53,179 nt of DNA from Phycisphaerales bacterium (GTDB lineage: Bacteria > Planctomycetota > Phycisphaerae > Phycisphaerales > UBA1924): contig JALHOJ010000020.1 of NCBI GenBank assembly GCA_022843045.1, forward strand, positions 1-53,179, in the 5' to 3' direction. A model generated the notes under the pieces. It was not told the DNA's origin. It did not search any database and saw only the letters and a program-made list of their open reading frames with translations. Below, piece after piece: positions 34,283 to 40,822 of the stretch. How positions within the stretch are numbered: the stretch's first letter is position 1; the number at the start of each line of letters is the position of its first letter. Both the position numbers and the translations under genes were made by a program.

Positions 34283-35053
34283 ATGATGCGTTTCGCGGCA
34301 ATCGCGGCCCTCTGCGCCGCCAGCGTGGCAACTGCCCACGCCCAAGGCACCCTCTACGGCGTCGCCACGTTCAGTTCCTTTGGTGTCCAGTCGCTGTACT
34401 CGATCAACCCCAGCACCGGCGCCGCCACCCTTGTCGGCAGCACCGGCCTGCGTCAGATCGCGGGGCTGGATTGGGACAGTGCCAACAACCGCCTCGTGGC
34501 CCTCAACGGCGCGGGCGATCAATTCGAGATCAACACCGCCACCGGCGCGAGCACCCTGATCGTTGACGCCAGCTTCGGCGTGCCCGAAGGCTCGATCGCC
34601 ATCGCCAACGGCGCCGCCTTCACGACCCTGCTCGACAACCTCAACTCCTGGAACGGCGCGGCGTGGCAGCAGGTCGGCCCCTCGCTCCTCGCCCCCGGCG
34701 CGGACATCTCAGGTCTGGACTTTGGCGGTACCATGCTGCTGGGCCTCGCCACCAACGGCGCGAACCCCGACCAACTCGTCTCCTTCAACGTCAGCACCGG
34801 CGCGGCGACCGTCATCGGCGCGACCGGCACCAACGCCGGTTCGGTCGCCGGCCTCGCGCACGCCTTCCTGGGCGGCGCGTGGTACATGACTGACGGTTCG
34901 ACCCTGTTCAGCCTCGACAGCGCCACCGGCGCAGCGACCCAGATCGGGGCCCACGGCGTCACCGGCTTCTCCGGCCTGGCCTTCGTCCCCACCCCCGGTG
35001 CCGCGGTCCTCTTGGGCCTGGGCGGCCTGGTCGTCGCCCGTCGTCGTCGCTGA
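34283..35053 (+). CDS. Secreted propeller-like protein with PEP-CTERM-like tail
   Basis: This is a 256-residue exported protein. ATG at 34283 has GGAGAGAG upstream. The signal peptide ends SVATAHAQ. The body has short repeats of the type LYSINPSTGAATLVGSTG and LFSLDSATGAATQIGAHG, which probably form one small propeller. The tail is VPTPGA, a hydrophobic stretch and ARRRR, a planctomycete-style PEP-CTERM sorting signal, expected to be cut by an exosortase. Unlike its neighbours it has no dockerin. The next gene, a phosphatase, starts 84 bases on, and a hairpin lies between. Confidence 0.85.
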   Translation: MMRFAAIAALCAASVATAHAQGTLYGVATFSSFGVQSLYSINPSTGAATLVGSTGLRQIAGLDWDSANNRLVALNGAGDQFEINTATGASTLIVDASFGVPEGSIAIANGAAFTTLLDNLNSWNGAAWQQVGPSLLAPGADISGLDFGGTMLLGLATNGANPDQLVSFNVSTGAATVIGATGTNAGSVAGLAHAFLGGAWYMTDGSTLFSLDSATGAATQIGAHGVTGFSGLAFVPTPGAAVLLGLGGLVVARRRR

Positions 35054-35071
35054 GTCGGCCCGTTCGCACGC

Positions 35072-35090
35072 GTCCGCTCCGCTCGCGGAC
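35072..35090 (+). terminator. Hairpin between the PEP-CTERM-like gene and the phosphatase
   Basis: GTCCGC (35072-35077) pairs with GCGGAC (35085-35090). There is no T-run after it, so it may attenuate or stabilise rather than end the transcript. Confidence 0.35.
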
Positions 35091-35137
35091 ATGACACACG
35101 CACATTACCACGTTCCCAGAACGCAAAGGAATCATCC

Positions 35138-37030
35138 ATGAACCTCAAGTCCATCCTCGCAGGCCTGGCCTTGTTTGCCGGGCTCGCCACCAGTGCCGCG
35201 GCGCAAGTCACCAAGCAGGACCTCCGCCAACTCTCCATGCCCGAAGACCTGATCCAGAAGATCGACATCGACGACGGCGAGTTCGGCTTGGAGCCCATCA
35301 CCTTCTGGCTGCACGTCCTCCACAACAACGACGGCGAATCCAAGGTCCTCCCCCTGACCGGCCCCCAGACCGGCTTCGGCGGCGCGGCCCGCTTCGTCGG
35401 CCTCGTCAACCAGCTCAAGGCCCAAGCCGACACGCCCCGCGGCGACGGCGTCGATCAGGGCTGGGTGATGATCTCCTCGGGCGACAACATCCTGCCTGGC
35501 GTCAACCTCAACGCCTCAATCAACAACGGCATTCCCTTCTACGACAGCATCCTGTTCGACCTGATCGGCTACAGCGCCATGACGCTGGGCAACCACGACT
35601 TCGACAGCAACCCCGACGTGCTCACCGACCTGATCGCGGGCACCACGACGACGACCTTCATCTCCAGCAACCTCGACTTCACCAACGAGCCGGGCCTGCT
35701 CGCCCAGCAGACCGCGGGCAAGCTCGCCAAGAGCAAGGTCGTGACCGTCGATGGCCGCCAGATCGGCATCGTCGGCGCCACCACCGAACTGCTGCCCCTG
35801 ATCTCCAGCCCCCGCAACACCATCATCAACCCCGTCGCCGCGGCGGTGCAGAACGAAATCAACGCCCTCACCACGAGCGGCGTCAAGATCATCATCCTCA
35901 GCACCCACCTGCAGGGCCTGCCCAGCGAACTCGCGCTGGTGCCCCTGCTCACGGGCGTCGACGCGGTGATTGCGGGCGGCGGCAGCGAACTGCTCGCCCA
36001 GCCCACCGACCTGCTCGTCCCGGGTGACGTCGCAGCCTTCCCCTACCCCGTGACCGCCAACGACCTCAACGGCAACACCATCCCCGTCGTCACCACCGTG
36101 GGCGACTACAAGTACGTCGGCCGCCTCGTGCTGGGCTTTGACGCCAACGGCAATCTGCTCGCGACCGACGCGACCGCCAGCGGCATCAAGCGCGTCAGCG
36201 GTGTCGCTCCCGACGCCGTGCTGCCCGACGCTACCACGCAGAGCCTCGTCGTGAACCCCGTCCAGGCTGCCAACGACGCGCTGGCCGTCAACTTCATCGC
36301 CACCAGCAACGTACCCCTCGAAAGCCGGCGCAACGTCGCGGGCGTGCCCGCCCCGCAGGCCAACGTCGGCGTCCGCGTCAGCGACACCAACGTCGGCAAC
36401 CTGGTCGCCGATTCGACTTTGTGGGAAGCCGATCGCATCGCCCGTGCCAGCAATCTCCCCATCCCTGATGTGGCGATCCAGAACGGCGGCGGCATTCGCC
36501 TCAACAGCCAGCGCCCCGCCGGCCCCATCAACGAGCTCTACACCTACGACCAGCTCCCCTTCAACAACGTCCTGACCCTCGTCCCCAACATCAGCGCCAC
36601 GCAGCTGAAGGTCATCCTTGAGAACGCCGTCAGCCGCGTCAACGTCGCAGACGGCCGCTTCCCTTGCGTTTCGGGCATGCGAATTGTCTGGGACGCCAAC
36701 GGCACCGCCCAGATCCTCGCGGGCACCCCGCCCGTCTACACCGTCACCACCCCAGGCACCCGCGTCCGTGACGTGGTCCTTTCAGACGGCCGCGTCCTGG
36801 TCTTCAACGGCGTGGTCCTCCCCGGCGCTCCCAGCGTCAATGTCGCGACCATCGACTTCCTCGCCGTGCAGGGTGGCGACCAGTACCCCTTCAACAACGC
36901 TCCGTTCATCCGTCTGGGCGTCACCTACCAGCGCGCGTTCTTCAACTACCTGACGCAGGGCCTGGGCGGCCAGATCCTGGGCCAGGACTACCCCAACGTG
37001 ATCAACGACCGCGTCATCCGTCGCAACTGA
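35138..37030 (+). CDS. Secreted metallophosphatase / 5'-nucleotidase-like protein
   Basis: This is a 630-residue exported enzyme with a signal peptide (ending SAAAQ). It has an N-terminal calcineurin-like metallophosphatase domain (~50-370) and a 5'-nucleotidase C-terminal domain (~380-620; NVGNLVADS, AIQNGGGIR). Motifs seen are LHNNDGES (61-68), SGDN (114-117), GNHDFD (151-156), STHLQ and GGGSELL. Two metal or catalytic histidines of the standard enzyme are absent: NDxH reads NDGE, and GGHTH reads GGGSE. This matches a divergent branch, in which the cleaved phosphoester is not known. It probably frees phosphate from extracellular nucleotides or other esters. No surface anchor is evident. Confidence 0.85.
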   Translation: MNLKSILAGLALFAGLATSAAAQVTKQDLRQLSMPEDLIQKIDIDDGEFGLEPITFWLHVLHNNDGESKVLPLTGPQTGFGGAARFVGLVNQLKAQADTPRGDGVDQGWVMISSGDNILPGVNLNASINNGIPFYDSILFDLIGYSAMTLGNHDFDSNPDVLTDLIAGTTTTTFISSNLDFTNEPGLLAQQTAGKLAKSKVVTVDGRQIGIVGATTELLPLISSPRNTIINPVAAAVQNEINALTTSGVKIIILSTHLQGLPSELALVPLLTGVDAVIAGGGSELLAQPTDLLVPGDVAAFPYPVTANDLNGNTIPVVTTVGDYKYVGRLVLGFDANGNLLATDATASGIKRVSGVAPDAVLPDATTQSLVVNPVQAANDALAVNFIATSNVPLESRRNVAGVPAPQANVGVRVSDTNVGNLVADSTLWEADRIARASNLPIPDVAIQNGGGIRLNSQRPAGPINELYTYDQLPFNNVLTLVPNISATQLKVILENAVSRVNVADGRFPCVSGMRIVWDANGTAQILAGTPPVYTVTTPGTRVRDVVLSDGRVLVFNGVVLPGAPSVNVATIDFLAVQGGDQYPFNNAPFIRLGVTYQRAFFNYLTQGLGGQILGQDYPNVINDRVIRRN

Positions 37031-37419
37031 GCCTGTCTGGGTGGGAGCCGCCTCCGCAGGGTCAATCCCTGCCAATTCGGCATTCCGCCCGCCAGCCGAT
37101 CCTCAACCAGCGGGGCCCGACGTCCGAAGCGGCGTCGGGCTCCGTTGCCTTTTGCCCCTGCGCGGCCCCGCTCCCCCGCCCAAACCCACAGGCGCAAGTC
37201 GTTGCGGGCAAACGCCGACCGGCGTTCATGGGGACCTCGGGCTCGCGAGCGTGGCATTCGCGCCCGCAAATCGCCGATAGAGCAGGATCGGGTGTCACCC
37301 CAGGGATGGATGTACCATCCAACCACGGACGACCCTCGATCCAGTACCCTTTGGGCCCACTCGCTTTGTTCTGGCCCGTCGGTTGCTGTGGTTCAAGGAC
37401 TTTCAGTGAAGGAGCACCC
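37031..37419. other. Intergenic region before clpP: terminator and palindromes
   Basis: No gene is seen in these 389 bases. A terminator for the phosphatase gene is at 37115-37140. Nearer clpP there are two adjacent palindromes, GGGTG-T-CACCC (37290-37300) and GGATGG-atgta-CCATCC (37304-37320). These could be operator sites for heat-shock or protease control. They match neither CIRCE nor CtsR boxes. Confidence 0.45.
37115..37140 (+). terminator. Terminator of the metallophosphatase gene
   Basis: GCCCGACG (37115-37122) pairs perfectly with CGTCGGGC (37133-37140) around a 10-base loop, followed by TCCGTTGCCTTTTGC. It lies 85 bases past the stop. Confidence 0.65.
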
Positions 37420-37995
37420 ATGCCCGCAGCCGGCGTGACCTACCAGCGAACCCGTGAAATGACCATCGACGAGCTCTTGCTCGAAAACCGCGTGGTCTTC
37501 ATGATCGGTGAAATCAATCAGTCATCCGCCGCGCGGGTGATGATGCAGATGCTGTACCTTGAGAACCAAGGCCGCGGCAAGGACATCAACCTGTACATCA
37601 ACTCGCCCGGCGGCGCGGTCGACGACACCCTCGCCCTGTACGACACGATGAAGTTCATGAGCAGCCCCGTCAACACGTACTGCCTGGGCAGAGCGTACAG
37701 CGGCGGCTCGGTCCTGCTCGCGGCGGGCACCAAGGGCAAGCGATTCATCCTGCCGCACGCCAAGGTGATGATCCACCAGCCCTATGGCGGCATCACCGGC
37801 CAGGCCGAAGACATCCGCATTCAGGCCGAGCAGATTGGCAAGATGAAGGCCGAACTCAACCGCATCCTCGCCGAATGCACCGGCAAGAGCACCGACCAGA
37901 TCCAACGCGACAGCGAACGCGACAAGTTCTTCTCGGCTGAAGAGGCTGTGGCGTATGGCTTGGCGGATGAGGTGCTGAGGACGCCGAGCAAGTAA
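37420..37995 (+). CDS. clpP: ClpP protease subunit, copy 1
   Basis: This is the proteolytic subunit of the Clp protease; it forms heptameric rings that degrade proteins unfolded by ClpX/A/C. ATG at 37420 is chosen because GAAGGAG precedes it and the N-terminus (MPAAGVTYQRTREMTIDELLLENR) fits the family. It has 191 residues. The catalytic triad is Ser94, His119 (MIHQP) and Asp168 (ERD), with the usual spacing of 49 from His to Asp. The serine context is AYSGGS instead of the common AASMGA, so the oxyanion region is altered. It is followed after 144 bases by a second clpP, so mixed rings are likely. Confidence 0.93.
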   Translation: MPAAGVTYQRTREMTIDELLLENRVVFMIGEINQSSAARVMMQMLYLENQGRGKDINLYINSPGGAVDDTLALYDTMKFMSSPVNTYCLGRAYSGGSVLLAAGTKGKRFILPHAKVMIHQPYGGITGQAEDIRIQAEQIGKMKAELNRILAECTGKSTDQIQRDSERDKFFSAEEAVAYGLADEVLRTPSK

Positions 37996-38005
37996 ACCGG
38001 CATTC

Positions 38006-38133
38006 GGCATTCGGGATTCGGCATTCGTAGGGAACAGTCACGCACGCACCACCACAGGAGACATGGCATCGAGAGCGAAGTTGGGCACCGGATCGCAGCA
38101 TTTCCGAATGTCCAATGCCGAATCCCGAATGCC
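38006..38133. repeat. Inverted repeat between the two clpP genes
   Basis: A 20-base arm (38006-38025, GGCATTCGGGATTCGGCATT) is repeated exactly, inverted, at 38114-38133. The left arm is extended by an extra GCATTCG copy (38000-38006), giving a heptamer-based pattern. The right arm ends six bases before the second clpP ATG. It looks like a palindromic intergenic element that has landed inside an operon. Confidence 0.8.
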
Positions 38134-38139
38134 TCCTTT

Positions 38140-38766
38140 ATGAGCACCCTCGTCCCCATCGTCATCGAAAAGTCCTCCCGCGGCGAGCGCGCGTATGACA
38201 TCTACTCGCGCCTGCTGAAGGACCGCATCATCTTCCTGGGCGGCCCGGTCATGGATGAGGTGGCCAACCTCATCGTCGCCCAGATGCTCTTCCTCGCCAA
38301 CGAGGACCCCAAGCAGGACATCCACCTGTACATCAACTCGCCGGGCGGGTCGGTCTCGGCAGGTCTGGGCATCATCGACACGATGAAGTTCATCCAGTGC
38401 GACATCTGCACGTACATCATCGGGCAGGCGGCCAGCATGGGCAGCCTGATCGCCGTGTCGGGCACGCGTGGCAAGCGGTTTACCTTGAAGAATGCTCGCA
38501 ACCTCATGCACCAGCCCCTGCTGAGCGGCGTGATGGAAGGCCAGGCGACGGACCTTGAGATCGAAGCCCGCGAGATGCTCCGCATCCGCGAACGCCTCTA
38601 CGAAATCTACAGCGAAGCCACCGGCCAGCCCAAGGACCGAATCGCCAGGGACTGCGACCGCAACAAGTGGCTGGATGAAAAGGAAATGCTCGACTACGGC
38701 TTGGTTGACGGCGTGCTGGACCGCATGCCCAGCCCGGCTCGGCGGAACAAGCCGGATGACGAGTAA
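38140..38766 (+). CDS. clpP: ClpP protease subunit, copy 2
   Basis: This is a second Clp proteolytic subunit, 208 residues. The triad is Ser99 (AASMGS, the common form), His124 (LMHQP) and Asp173 (RDCDRN), again with 49 residues between His and Asp. [11 protein letters not shown] and QAASMGSLI are canonical. The C-terminal ~10 residues are charged and variable. The ATG at 38140 abuts the palindromic element, and CTCC rather than a purine-rich site precedes it. Translation may therefore depend on the upstream gene or on opening the stem. It differs from copy 1 over most of its length, so this is an old duplication, as is common in this phylum. Confidence 0.93.
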   Translation: MSTLVPIVIEKSSRGERAYDIYSRLLKDRIIFLGGPVMDEVANLIVAQMLFLANEDPKQDIHLYINSPGGSVSAGLGIIDTMKFIQCDICTYIIGQAASMGSLIAVSGTRGKRFTLKNARNLMHQPLLSGVMEGQATDLEIEAREMLRIRERLYEIYSEATGQPKDRIARDCDRNKWLDEKEMLDYGLVDGVLDRMPSPARRNKPDDE

Positions 38767-38793
38767 GTTATGAATGCGAAGTGATGAGTGATG

Positions 38794-38819
38794 AACGCCT
38801 CGGCTTCTGCCGGGGCGTT
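38794..38819 (+). terminator. Terminator of the clpP pair
   Basis: AACGCCTCGGC (38794-38804) pairs with GCCGGGGCGTT (38809-38819) with one wobble around TTCT, followed by TTTCTCT. It is a strong intrinsic terminator 28 bases past the stop. Confidence 0.88.
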
Positions 38820-38919
38820 TTCTCTATGCGATTGGCGATGCCTCCGATACGCAATCGACCCACCTGATCAACTGCCATAGCACGTTGGATCGCGTGTCCG
38901 TAGGTACGTACGGTCTGCT

Positions 38920-39540
38920 ATGCAGGAGGCCAAACAACGCAACAGCGATGATGAACGAACGCCCCGATCTTTTGGTCACAAAATGGCGTGGCTTGCGCTG
39001 CCTTGCGAAGACGGTGCACGGATCGCAAAACTGCTCGGTTTGAAGCGAGCCGTGCCATGCACGTGGGCTCACGGAATTTCCAAAGTCTATGAAGACCACA
39101 AGTGCTGCTTTGTCACTCCTGCGGTGAACCGATGGACCCTTGTTGTCGGATGGCCAACTTGCCCGTTTCCTTCCCGATCAGAATCAGATTGCGTCGCGGT
39201 CGATCAAAAGCGATTGGGCAAACTTCTCGAACCACTGAGTGCGAAGTTCAGTGCCGCGTACATGTTCGCATCCCACAGAGTTGTTGAAACGCATGTTTGG
39301 GCGTTTGCGGAGCACGGTCGTTTGGTTCGAGTGTTCGAGTATTCCGGCGAGTCCGGTGAGCAAGCAGAGTTCGGACAGCAAACCAGCACGGAACGCGAAC
39401 TTCGCGCCTGCGTTGTGGACGAGAACACCTTCCCGAACGAAGAAACGGTCATGACGCTCGCAGGCAGGTGGACGGTCGATCCTACCACGTTTGACTCACT
39501 TTCGCAGCCCGCATCTGCTGGCTGGATTGGCTCTGTGTGA
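38920..39540 (+). CDS. Hypothetical protein
   Basis: This is a 206-residue cytoplasmic-looking protein with no signal peptide or membrane helix; I do not recognise it. It has a hydrophobic, Trp- and Cys-containing core (CTWAHGISKVYEDHKCCFVTP, WTLVVGWPTCPFP, THVWAFAEHGRLVRVFEYSGE). That pattern suggests a compact alpha/beta domain, of the kind seen in immunity-like or ligand-binding singletons. The start is uncertain: ATG at 38920 has no ribosome site, and an ATG at 38983 is possible. Its GC content is lower than its neighbours', which may mean recent acquisition. It stands alone between the clpP terminator and pilT. Confidence 0.6.
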   Translation: MQEAKQRNSDDERTPRSFGHKMAWLALPCEDGARIAKLLGLKRAVPCTWAHGISKVYEDHKCCFVTPAVNRWTLVVGWPTCPFPSRSESDCVAVDQKRLGKLLEPLSAKFSAAYMFASHRVVETHVWAFAEHGRLVRVFEYSGESGEQAEFGQQTSTERELRACVVDENTFPNEETVMTLAGRWTVDPTTFDSLSQPASAGWIGSV

Positions 39541-39582
39541 CGATTTTGTCTGGATTTGCAAGCATTCGTCCAACTGGCTCCT

Positions 39583-39610
39583 TTCACAATCGAGCAATTT
39601 CTGGTATGCT
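39583..39610 (+). promoter_or_regulatory. Promoter of pilT
   Basis: TTCACA (39583-39588), 16 bases, TATGCT (39605-39610), preceded by TGG as in extended -10 sites. The start would be near 39617, about 45 bases before the ATG at 39662. Confidence 0.6.
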
Positions 39611-39661
39611 GATGCTGCCAATCTGTTCAACGGCGTTCCGACCCCCAGTCCGGAGCCTGCC

Positions 39662-40804
39662 ATGGAAAACCAATCCGGTCCCCTCTCGATCCACCGCCTG
39701 CTCGCCGGCATGAAGAAGCTGGATGCCAGCGACCTGCACATCAAGGTCGGCATCCCACCGACGTTTCGCATTGGCGGCCTGCTCCGCATCATGAACGCCG
39801 AGCCCATTGGCGAGGAAGAGGCCGACCACCTAATGGATCCGGTCGTGCCGCCCAGCCTGCGCGAGCGCTTCGAAAAGACCGGCAACATTGACTTTGCGAC
39901 CCACCTCAAGGACGGCGACCGATTCCGCGTCAACATGTTCCGCGCGGGCGGACACACGCACGTAGCCATTCGGCGCGTCAAGGCCGAGATTCCCAACTAC
40001 AACGACCTGCGCCTGCCGCAGGTGTATGGCGAGGTCACGGAGAAGACCGGCGAGGGGCTGGTGCTGGTCGTGGGCGTGACGGGCAGCGGCAAGAGCAGCA
40101 CGCTCGCCGCGATGCTCGACCACATCAACCACATGCGGTCGGACCACATCATCACCGTCGAGGACCCCGTCGAGTATCGTTTCATCCCCAAGAAGAGCAT
40201 CATCAGCCAGCGCGAGATCGGGATCGACGTGGACAGCTACGCCACCGCGATGCGATACATCGTCCGCGAAGACCCCGACGTCATCTTCATCGGCGAACTT
40301 CGCGACCACGACACGGTGCTCGCCGCGGTGCAGGCGGCGGAAACCGGCCACCTGGTCTTCGCGACGCTGCACACCGCCGACACGATGCAGACCTTCAGCC
40401 GCATCATCGAGTTCTTCCCCGCCCACGAGCACGGCTTCCTGCGGCACGCGCTCTCCAACACGCTCAAGGCCGTCTTTGCCCAGCGACTGCTACCCGCCCT
40501 GCCCGAGACGGGCTTTGGCGTGGTCCCGGCGTGCGAAGTGCTGCTGGGCACCGCGACAGTCCGCGACAAGATCCGCGAAGGCGAAGACGACGCGCTGCCT
40601 GCCATCGTCGGGCGCAACGAGGAAGGCATGCAGAGCTTTACGTACGCCCTCGCCGAACTCGTCAAGAAGGAATGGGTGAGTTTGCAGACCGCCCTCGAGT
40701 TTGCGCCCAACCGCGACGCGCTGCAAAGCACCCTGCGGGGCGTGGAAGTGAAGGCGCAGGGACTGGTGAATCGGATTCGGTCGGCGGGTGGGAAGACTGG
40801 GTGA
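39662..40804 (+). CDS. pilT: Type IV pilus retraction ATPase PilT
   Basis: This is a hexameric cytoplasmic ATPase that disassembles type IV pili and powers twitching. The ATG at 39662 has CGGAG upstream; earlier in-frame codons look non-coding. The 380 residues match the family length. Walker A is GVTGSGKS (138-145), the Asp box lies around 163-170 (ITVEDPVEY), Walker B is DVIFIGELRD with Glu212, and the His box is ATLHTADT with His237. The N-terminal domain has DASDLHIKVG. The GELRD form replaces the usual GEMRD. No other pilus genes are adjacent, so the rest of the machine is elsewhere. Confidence 0.93.
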   Translation: MENQSGPLSIHRLLAGMKKLDASDLHIKVGIPPTFRIGGLLRIMNAEPIGEEEADHLMDPVVPPSLRERFEKTGNIDFATHLKDGDRFRVNMFRAGGHTHVAIRRVKAEIPNYNDLRLPQVYGEVTEKTGEGLVLVVGVTGSGKSSTLAAMLDHINHMRSDHIITVEDPVEYRFIPKKSIISQREIGIDVDSYATAMRYIVREDPDVIFIGELRDHDTVLAAVQAAETGHLVFATLHTADTMQTFSRIIEFFPAHEHGFLRHALSNTLKAVFAQRLLPALPETGFGVVPACEVLLGTATVRDKIREGEDDALPAIVGRNEEGMQSFTYALAELVKKEWVSLQTALEFAPNRDALQSTLRGVEVKAQGLVNRIRSAGGKTG

Positions 40805-40822
40805 TACGGGAGCCTCCGAAAC

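Noticed and set aside
37290..37320. CIRCE or CtsR heat-shock operator before clpP
   Set aside because: The palindromes present do not match either consensus; they are kept only as unassigned palindromes.
38824..39099. 91-codon minus-strand frame next to the clpP terminator
   Set aside because: It overlaps the plus-strand hypothetical, has no ribosome site and shows no recognisable domain.
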